From positions 1 to 12,850 of the forward strand of contig DIVU01000059.1 in assembly GCA_002423365.1 (NCBI GenBank): 12,850 nt of DNA, given 5' to 3'. Below, piece by piece: positions 7,534-12,850 of the stretch. The position numbers and the translations under genes were made by a program. Each line of letters starts with the position of its first letter. Position 1 is the stretch's first letter. The DNA is from Desulfuromonadaceae bacterium UBA6124. GTDB taxonomy: Bacteria; Desulfobacterota; Desulfuromonadia; Desulfuromonadales; Trichloromonadaceae. The notes beneath the pieces are model-generated. The model was not told the origin of the DNA. It did not search any database and worked only from the letters and a program-made list of their open reading frames with translations.

Positions 7534-8663
7534 TTGAAAAACACCGGTCCGGAAGGGGGCATCAAATTTTACATCGTCGGTGGCGGGATTGCCGGTCTGG
7601 CCAGCGCCGTCTATCTGATTCGCGAGGGGAGATGCCCGGGGGTCGACATCACCATCTTCGATGGCGCGGGAATCAGTGGCGGCGCCCTCGACGGCTCCGG
7701 ATCCGCCGAGAACGGGTACTTGATACGCGGTGGGCGGATGCATGAGCGGCATTTCGTCTGCACCTGGGATTTGCTCTCCGCCATTCCCTCATTGGAAGAT
7801 CCGGCGATTTCGGTCAAAGAGGAAGTCTTCGCCTTCAATGGCAACTTCCAGCGCGCGACCGCGCTGCACTGTCACCGCGAGAATGGGCCGGAAATGATCG
7901 AGCTTGCGGCAGGCGATCGCCTGTTCGTCACCCTCGGCTCGATGGTGGAGAGATCTGCCACCGGCGGCATGACCACGCCGGCGCCGCTTAGGCCGAAGAG
8001 CACCACGGGATTATGGGCGCTGTGGGAGCGGATCGCCGCGAAGGGGGACGCGTTCGGTCGTCCTCGGGCATTCTGCGAGCAGGTGGCGCAATCGAAGTGG
8101 ATGTCCTTCACGGTTACCCTCAAGGACCCGACCTTTTTCGAGTACATGGAGCGCTTCACCGGGAACCGGCTGGAACCGGTGGGTTGGTGACGCTCACCGA
8201 TTCCAGCTGGCTCATGTCGGTGGTGCTGGCCCACCAACCGCACTTCCGGAATCAGCCCGCTAACGTCTTTGTCTTCTGGGGAAATGGCCTACTGCCTGAT
8301 GCTCCGGGGAATTTCGTGACGAAGCCGATGTCCGAGTGCAGTGGCGGGGAGCTCCTGATCGAGCTCTTTTCCCACCTCGGCATCATGGAAACGATGCGGC
8401 CACGGATGGGGGAAATGAGTTGTGTGCCTTGCATGATGCCTTATATCGACAGTGAATTCATGCCACGCGTCGCGGGTGATCGCCCAAGCGTGATCTCGGT
8501 GGGCGCGACCAATTATTGCGTGTTTACCGTGGAATATTCGGTGCGGTCGGCGCAGACGGCGGTCTTTGGTCTGCTCGGCCTCGACCGCGAGGTCTCACCG
8601 ATCTATCGCGGCGATCGCGATATTCGCGTGCTGCGCGATGCCCTGAAGGCATTAGGGCGTTGA
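7534..8663 (+). pseudogene. ohyA: Decayed oleate hydratase (myosin-cross-reactive antigen family)
   Basis: Intact oleate hydratases are FAD proteins of roughly 530-590 residues that add water across the cis-9 double bond of unsaturated fatty acids, giving 10-hydroxy acids. Here only about 376 residues remain, in two frames. The first part (7534-8190) has the FAD fold IVGGGIAGLASAVYLIREG (14-32), GGALDGSG (49-56), RGGRMHE (65-71) and CTWDLLSAIPSLEDP (76-90). It then jumps near residue 118 (about 7885) to sequence that in the family lies well over 100 residues further on (FVTLGSM, TTPAP, SFTVTLKDPTFFEYMERFTGN) and stops at 8190. The rest (GTGGLVTLTDSSWLMSVVLAHQPHF to the end at 8663) is in another frame, consistent with loss of one base near 8164-8172. 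The C-terminal FAD-contact segment (family AFIGQFCEIPDD) is missing between TN and VFTVEYS. The start is probably the TTG at 7534, nine bases after GGGAGGAG (7517-7524). It is the only plus-strand gene here, which fits acquisition and later decay. Confidence 0.88.
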
Positions 8664-9308
8664 GGGGAGGTCGCGGCTGTTTCCGCTTTTCGGTAAACTG
8701 TCGTCCAACAATTCCCGGAAAAGCTGTTGCACACGGGTCTTAACTTCCCCCAGGGACGGGGCGTCCCCACTTTCCCGGCGGATTGAGGTGATAGGACAGC
8801 CCGGCATGCCACAGGGATGAATCCTGCCGAAGGGGTTCAGGTCGGGGTCCACGTTCAGGGCGAACCCATGCAGGGTGACCCAGTGTCGAACGCCGACTCC
8901 GATGGATGCCAGCTTGCCCCCCGCCGCCCAGACCCCGGTTTTGCCGGGAACTCGCCAGGCTTCAACGCCATAGCCCGCCACCGTGCGAATCAGAACTTCC
9001 TCGATAAAACGCAGCCAGCGGTGCAGATCCCGGCCCCGTTCGCCCAGATTCACCAGCGGATAGCCGACCAGTTGCTCCGGACCATGCCAGGTGATGTCTC
9101 CTCCCCGATTGACGCGGAGCGGAATGATTGTCGGATCGCGGCGATTGGCCTCGTTGCCTCCGGCGCCGATGGTGTAGATGCCGGGATGTTCCAGCAGCAG
9201 CAGGGTTTCCGGTTCACTTCCGTCGGCTATGCCGGTGATGAGCCGTTCCTGGAGGGCGAAGGCCAGACGGTAGTCGATGACGCCGCAGTCGATGACCTGG
9301 ACGGGCAT
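8652..9308 (-). CDS. lipB: Lipoyl(octanoyl) transferase LipB
   Basis: Moves an octanoyl group from octanoyl-acyl carrier protein to the lipoyl-domain lysine of E2 and GcvH proteins; LipA then inserts the sulfurs. It is 218 residues. Family motifs are present: LLLEHPGIYTIG (37-48), RGGDITWHGPEQLVGYP (68-84), GGKLASIGVGVRHWVTLHGF (130-149, with the catalytic Lys at 132) and PCGMPGC (165-171, with the likely catalytic Cys at 166). The family usually has HGPGQ where this has HGPEQ. I chose the ATG at 9308 rather than a longer frame from 9404, because the longer start lies inside the upstream carrier-protein gene and adds residues unlike LipB. It starts one base after that gene's stop. Its last 12 bases overlap the end of the broken ohyA on the other strand. 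Confidence 0.95.
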   Translation of the reverse strand: MPVQVIDCGVIDYRLAFALQERLITGIADGSEPETLLLLEHPGIYTIGAGGNEANRRDPTIIPLRVNRGGDITWHGPEQLVGYPLVNLGERGRDLHRWLRFIEEVLIRTVAGYGVEAWRVPGKTGVWAAGGKLASIGVGVRHWVTLHGFALNVDPDLNPFGRIHPCGMPGCPITSIRRESGDAPSLGEVKTRVQQLFRELLDDSLPKSGNSRDLPSTP

Positions 9309-9309
9309 T

Positions 9310-9555
9310 TCAGCCCTGGCGGCGCGCAAGGTAGTCGAGCATTCCCGCCATGGTGAAAACCTCGGCATAGTCGGTTTCGGGGATTTCAATCCCGGTCTCT
9401 TCACCGATGCCGATCAGCACCTGCAGAAAACCGAAGGAATCGATATCCAGCGCTTCGCGGATATTTTCTCCGGGCAGTAGTTCCGACGGATCGCATTCCG
9501 GAGCAATCCGCATCAGATTCCGGTAGACAAGGTCCCTGAGTTCGATGCTGTTCAT
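9310..9555 (-). CDS. Acyl carrier protein, embedded in the dehydrogenase operon
   Basis: An 81-residue acidic protein of the phosphopantetheine acyl carrier family. The attachment serine is Ser40 in the motif LDIDSFGFLQVL (36-47); the family usually reads DSL at this point. Four-helix acyl carrier character is seen over its length. The ATG at 9555 overlaps the E2 stop by four bases (ATGA), and lipB starts one base after its stop. Because LipB takes its octanoyl group from an acyl carrier protein, this one may be a dedicated donor for lipoylating the E2 encoded next door. It is probably a paralogue of the fatty-acid synthesis AcpP rather than the main one, since no fab genes are near. The dedicated role is inference. 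Confidence 0.9.
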   Translation of the reverse strand: MNSIELRDLVYRNLMRIAPECDPSELLPGENIREALDIDSFGFLQVLIGIGEETGIEIPETDYAEVFTMAGMLDYLARRQG

Positions 9556-10712
9556 AATTTATCCGGAGTTTGCAGGAAACGATCAAGGGCCGCAAGAAAC
9601 TGCCCGCCCCGGTGGCCGTCGCTGGCGCGGTGATCGGCGGCCAGGGTGGCGATGACGCAGCGGCGCACGCCCAGCATGCCGTTTTCCGCCCAGGGGCGCT
9701 CGGTAACCCGGCCGAAGCCGACCAGCGCCACCTGGGGCGGGTAGATGACGCCGAAGACTGTCTTGACCCCGAGGTCTCCGAGGTTGGTTACGGTGAGAGT
9801 GGCGTCGGTCATCTCGGATCCGCGCAGGCGATTGGCTCGGGTTCGCTCGATCAGATCCCCCATCGCCTTCATCAACTCCTGCAGACTCAACTGATCGACG
9901 TTGTGGATGGCGGGCGTGATCAGGCCGCCATCACGCAAAGAGATGGCGAAGCCGATGTGGATCGCCGGACTGACGTGAAGGCGGTCGTTCAGCCAGTAAC
10001 CGTTGAGTTCGGGCACCTCGCCGAGGGCCTTGGCCACTGCTTTGAGCAGTAGCGCGGCGGGCAGGATGCGCTCGCGGATGGGGCGTTTCAGGTTCTCCCC
10101 CTCCAGCCAGCGGAGGGCGCGGCTCAGGTCGATATCCGTTTCCAGGTAATAGTGGGGGATTTCCCGGTTGGCGCGGCTCATGGCCGCCGCGATGGCCTGT
10201 CGCATCCCTTCCCGGGAGGCGCCGGAAGGCGCCGGCGCCGGGTGCGCCCCGGCTTCTCCCGGCGCGGGTCGTGCCGACCGTTCCACATCGCTGAGTTGAA
10301 TGGCGCCATCCGGACCGCTGCCTTGAATGCCGGCGAGATCCACGTCGAGTTCCGCCGCTCGTTTGCGGGCCGCCGGTGAGGCGGCGATTCTCCTGGTGGT
10401 GGGCGTCGCAGGACGCGCGGCGCCAACCGGAGGCTGCTCCGTTGGCGGCGGCGCGCCGCTGGATACGATCGCCGCCCCTTCCATTTGAATCATCGCCAGC
10501 ACCGTCCCCACCGGCACCGTTTGCCCCGGCTGGACCAGCGATGGGCCGAGGATGCCGTCCTCGAAGCTTTCGATCTCGAACAGCCCTTTTTGGGTTTCCA
10601 CGGCGGCAAGGAGCGTGCCGCGTTCGACCCGCTCCCCCGGTTTGGCCAGCCACTCGACCAGGGTTCCTTCCTCCATGTCCGCGCCCAGGCTTGGCATCCG
10701 GAATTCAGCCAT
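9552..10712 (-). CDS. pdhC: Dihydrolipoamide acyltransferase (E2) of a pyruvate-dehydrogenase-type complex
   Basis: E2 core enzyme of 386 residues that takes the acyl group from E1 onto its lipoyl arm and passes it to CoA. Residues 1-78 form one lipoyl domain with the lipoylated Lys42 in VETQKGLFEIES (38-49); the more common form is ETDKA. An Ala/Pro linker (about 84-106) leads to the E1/E3-binding domain (107-144, IAASPAARKRAAEL...GSGPDGAIQLSDV). A second linker (145-167) leads to the catalytic domain (168-386), which ends in the active-site motif ADHRASDG (359-366, with His361 and Asp365). The ATG at 10712 overlaps the E1-beta end by eight bases, and the stop overlaps the acyl carrier gene by four. 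The substrate is probably pyruvate, judged from the E1 subunits; acetoin is an alternative. Confidence 0.93.
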   Translation of the reverse strand: MAEFRMPSLGADMEEGTLVEWLAKPGERVERGTLLAAVETQKGLFEIESFEDGILGPSLVQPGQTVPVGTVLAMIQMEGAAIVSSGAPPPTEQPPVGAARPATPTTRRIAASPAARKRAAELDVDLAGIQGSGPDGAIQLSDVERSARPAPGEAGAHPAPAPSGASREGMRQAIAAAMSRANREIPHYYLETDIDLSRALRWLEGENLKRPIRERILPAALLLKAVAKALGEVPELNGYWLNDRLHVSPAIHIGFAISLRDGGLITPAIHNVDQLSLQELMKAMGDLIERTRANRLRGSEMTDATLTVTNLGDLGVKTVFGVIYPPQVALVGFGRVTERPWAENGMLGVRRCVIATLAADHRASDGHRGGQFLAALDRFLQTPDKL

Positions 10713-11703
10713 GACTCACCATCCCTTTCGCCGTTGCGATAATGGTCTCGACCCGGGGCAGGGCCGCTTCTTCCATGTGCCGAGCGTAGGGCATGGGTAC
10801 CTCGGCACTGCACAGGCGGGAAACCGGCAGATCCAGTTCATAGAAGGCCTGCTCCATGATCCGTGCGGATATTTCAGCGGAAAGACTGCCGCTGCGCCAG
10901 CCTTCGTCCACGATCAGCGCGCGATGGGTTTTGGCGATGGAGGCAAGATAGGTGGCGTCGTCCAGGGGGCGCAGGCTGCGTAGGTCGATCACTTCGGCCT
11001 CGATCCCCTCCCGCGCCAGGGCTTCGGCCGCCTCCAGGCATTTGAAGAGACTGGCGCTGTAGGTGACAATGGTCAGATCCTTCCCGGCCCGACGCACTCT
11101 GGCGCGGTCGATGTCCACCGGACCGGCATTTTCCGGAAGGGTGCCCTCCAGATTATAGAGGGTGTTGTTTTCGAAGATGAGCACCGGATCGGGATCCTCC
11201 AGGGCGGTCCAGAGCATCCCCCTGGCATCTTCCAGGGTGGCGGGAGACAGCACACGGAGGCCGGGGATGTGGGCGTACCAGCATTCCAGGGAATGGGCGT
11301 GCTGGGCCGCCAACTGCTTGCCGGCGCCAGTGGCCATGCGGATGACGAGCGGCACGTTGAACTGCCCCCCCGACATGTGCAGGATGGTGGCGGCGTTGTT
11401 GAGAATCGGGTCGAGAGCCAGCAGGCTGAAGTTGACCGTCATGATCTCCACGATGGGGCGCATTCCCCCCATGGCCGCGCCGATGCCGGCGCCGACGAAC
11501 CCCAGTTCCGACAAGGGGGTGTCGCGGATGCGTTCGGGGCCGAATTCCGCCAGCAGTCCCTTGCTGACGGCATAGCAGCCGCCGTAATGGCCGACGTCCT
11601 CACCCATGAGAAAAACCCGCTCGTCCCTGAGTAGGGCGTCACGGAGGGCTTCCCGCACCGCTTCGCGATAGGTGGTTTTCTTCATGGTGTTTGGTTCGCT
11701 CAT
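10705..11703 (-). CDS. pdhB: Pyruvate dehydrogenase E1 component, beta subunit
   Basis: E1-beta subunit of 332 residues, which with E1-alpha forms the thiamine-diphosphate enzyme that decarboxylates the 2-oxoacid. Family features include FLMGEDVGHYGG (31-42), DTPLSELGFVGAGIGAAMGG (61-80), EIMTVNF (86-92) and AQHAHSLECWYAHIPGL (133-149). The C-terminal transketolase-like domain shows YSASLFKCLEAAE (215-227) and VIDLRSLRPLD (238-248). Translation starts at the ATG at 11703, which overlaps the E1-alpha stop by four bases and has AAGGGGGG just upstream. An open frame continues further upstream, but only as a shadow of E1-alpha. Confidence 0.93.
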   Translation of the reverse strand: MSEPNTMKKTTYREAVREALRDALLRDERVFLMGEDVGHYGGCYAVSKGLLAEFGPERIRDTPLSELGFVGAGIGAAMGGMRPIVEIMTVNFSLLALDPILNNAATILHMSGGQFNVPLVIRMATGAGKQLAAQHAHSLECWYAHIPGLRVLSPATLEDARGMLWTALEDPDPVLIFENNTLYNLEGTLPENAGPVDIDRARVRRAGKDLTIVTYSASLFKCLEAAEALAREGIEAEVIDLRSLRPLDDATYLASIAKTHRALIVDEGWRSGSLSAEISARIMEQAFYELDLPVSRLCSAEVPMPYARHMEEAALPRVETIIATAKGMVSHG

Positions 11704-12680
11704 GACGCCCCCCTTTCCGAATGGACGAAGCGGGTCAGGTCTTCCACTGCTTCCCAGGTCCCGGCCTCGGCGAAGGCCACGGCCGCCTCGACCTCGGCGG
11801 CCACTTCCCGTTCCAGTTCGGTCAGCGTTTGCTCGTCGGGCAGGCCCTGGTCTCGCATGTGCCGGCACAGCTGGGTGATCGGATCGCGCGGCTTCCAGGT
11901 TTCCACCTCCTCCTTGGTCCGGTACTGCTCGGTGTCGAACATGGAATGAGGGCGGAAGCGGTAGGTACGGCACTCCAGGAAATAGGGGCCGTTGCCCTGA
12001 CGTACATAGTCCGCCGCTTTGTCGGCCGCCGCCGCCATCGCCAGCACATCCATGCCGTCCACCGCTGCCGAAGCCACGCCGTAGCCGGCGCCCTTGGCCG
12101 CCAGGTCCTGCACCGCCTGGGTGTAACGGAGGGCGGTTCCCATGGCGTAGAGATTGTTCTCGCAAACGAACAGGACCGGCAACTTCCACAGGGAGGCGAG
12201 ATTCATCGATTCGTGAAACGCCCCTTCGGCCACCGCGCCGTCGCCGAAGAAACAGCAGGTCACCCGCGCCTGCCCGCGCATCTTGTCGGCCAGGGCCATG
12301 CCCACGGCGAGGGGCAGGCCTCCGCCGACGATGGCGCTGCCGCCGTAGAAACGGGTCGCGGCATCGAAGAGGTGCATGGATCCGCCCCGTCCTCGACAGC
12401 AGCCTTCCATCTTCCCGTACATTTCCGCCATGATCGCCTTGGCGCTCATGCCGCGAGCGAGGGCTTGACCGTGTTCCCGGTAGGTCGCCAGGACGGAGTC
12501 TTCGGCGGTGAGCGCCTCCATCACCCCCACCGCCACTGCTTCCTCACCGATATAGAGGTGGAGAAAGCCGCGAATCTTCGTGGCGCTGTAGAGTTCGGCG
12601 GATTTTTCCTCGAAACGGCGGATGAGGAGCATCGACCGAAGCAGGCGGCGCAATCTTTTGCCTTCGTTTTCGGTGTTCAT
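11700..12680 (-). CDS. pdhA: Pyruvate dehydrogenase E1 component, alpha subunit
   Basis: E1-alpha subunit of 326 residues that binds thiamine diphosphate and Mg. The cofactor motif runs from GDG (146-148) to ENN (174-176), 31 residues in total, as usual. GFLHLYIGEEAVAVGV (38-53), TYREHGQALARGM (66-78), GRGGSMHLFD (97-106) and RFYGG (110-114) are closer to pyruvate dehydrogenase than to acetoin dehydrogenase, where one expects STHRGHGH-like and SMHIAD-like sequence. The loop around HSMFD (245-249) is the region phosphorylated in eukaryotic homologues. The ATG at 12680 is preceded by AAGGAGG nine bases upstream (plus-strand 12690-12696) and overlaps the preceding gene's stop by four bases. A longer frame from 12797 is rejected because it lies in the upstream gene. 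Confidence 0.93.
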   Translation of the reverse strand: MNTENEGKRLRRLLRSMLLIRRFEEKSAELYSATKIRGFLHLYIGEEAVAVGVMEALTAEDSVLATYREHGQALARGMSAKAIMAEMYGKMEGCCRGRGGSMHLFDAATRFYGGSAIVGGGLPLAVGMALADKMRGQARVTCCFFGDGAVAEGAFHESMNLASLWKLPVLFVCENNLYAMGTALRYTQAVQDLAAKGAGYGVASAAVDGMDVLAMAAAADKAADYVRQGNGPYFLECRTYRFRPHSMFDTEQYRTKEEVETWKPRDPITQLCRHMRDQGLPDEQTLTELEREVAAEVEAAVAFAEAGTWEAVEDLTRFVHSERGAS

Positions 12681-12850
12681 GAGGTTTCGCCTCCTTCCAG
12701 GGTAGAAGTGTCCCCTTCGGGCAGGCCCAGTTCCCGGGCCTTCAGCAGGCGGCGCATGATCTTGCCGCTGCGGGTCTTGGGGAGGCCGTCGGCCCACTGG
12801 ATCTTCTCCGGCGTCGCGATGGGCCCGATGATGTTCCGGACGTGGGCCAC
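12677..12850 (-). CDS. acs: Acetyl-CoA synthetase, C-terminal end (5' part outside window)
   Basis: The last 57 residues of an AMP-forming acetyl-CoA synthetase, which activates acetate to acetyl-CoA. The visible part is its mobile C-terminal domain: IIGPIATPEKIQWADGLPKT, then the RSGKIMRR motif holding the catalytic lysine (residue 30 of the fragment). This lysine is acetylated to switch off Acs in other bacteria. The tail GLPEGDTSTLE is also typical. The stop TGA (12677-12679) overlaps the E1-alpha start by four bases. Placing it first in a pyruvate dehydrogenase operon gives two routes to acetyl-CoA in one transcript. Other acyl-CoA synthetases of this subfamily, such as propionyl-CoA synthetase, cannot be excluded from this fragment. 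Confidence 0.85.
   Translation of the reverse strand: MAHVRNIIGPIATPEKIQWADGLPKTRSGKIMRRLLKARELGLPEGDTSTLEGGETS

Noticed and set aside
7534..8663. Oleate hydratase as a working two-part (split) enzyme
   Set aside because: The middle of the protein and a flavin-contact segment are missing, so two fragments could not rebuild the active site.
9309..9404. Upstream extension of LipB by 32 residues
   Set aside because: The added residues read through the acyl carrier gene in another frame and are unlike LipB N-termini.
11704..12189. Upstream extension of E1-beta to 494 residues
   Set aside because: The extra part is an out-of-frame reading of E1-alpha; the ATG at 11703 has a good ribosome binding site and a stop/start overlap.
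12681..12797. Upstream extension of E1-alpha by 39 residues
   Set aside because: It falls in the acetyl-CoA synthetase gene in another frame; the ATG at 12680 has AAGGAGG at good distance.

Overview
The window is a gene-dense, GC-rich stretch of bacterial chromosome. Its content suggests a delta-proteobacterium of the Desulfuromonas/Geobacter type. The clues are a GspE/PilB-family ATPase with an enlarged N-terminus, ftsK, uppP, an RNase J gene, and a pyruvate-dehydrogenase-type operon ending in its own acyl carrier protein and lipB. This placement is inferred from protein character, not from a database search. Almost every gene lies on the minus strand; the exception is a broken gene on the plus strand.

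Right block (about 12850 to 8652, minus strand): the C-terminal end of an acetyl-CoA synthetase, then E1-alpha, E1-beta and E2 of a 2-oxoacid dehydrogenase complex (most like pyruvate dehydrogenase), a small acyl carrier protein, and octanoyltransferase LipB. Consecutive genes overlap by 4 to 8 bases or are one base apart, so this is one tightly coupled operon. It would make the complex and also the carrier and enzyme that attach its lipoyl arm. No E3 (dihydrolipoamide dehydrogenase) is seen in the window.

Middle (7263 to 8663): a plus-strand oleate hydratase gene (ohyA) that is clearly broken. A large in-frame deletion removes the middle of the protein, a one-base frameshift follows, and a short C-terminal segment is also missing. 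It converges on lipB and overlaps its 3' end by 12 bases. Upstream of it, 271 bases of non-coding DNA carry a good sigma70-type promoter pointing left, two perfect palindromes and a spaced direct repeat.

Left block (7262 to 1, minus strand): plsC, rnj (RNase J), uppP, ftsK and the N-terminal 550 residues of a GspE/PilB-type ATPase. The genes are 4-base overlapping, 125, 12 and 2 bases apart respectively. A promoter at 7298-7326 could drive them all. The only sizeable gap, between rnj and uppP, holds three stem-loops, two of which are mutually exclusive. The block joins phospholipid synthesis, RNA decay, undecaprenyl phosphate recycling, chromosome segregation and a secretion/pilus motor.

No rRNA, tRNA, CRISPR array or intact mobile element was found.
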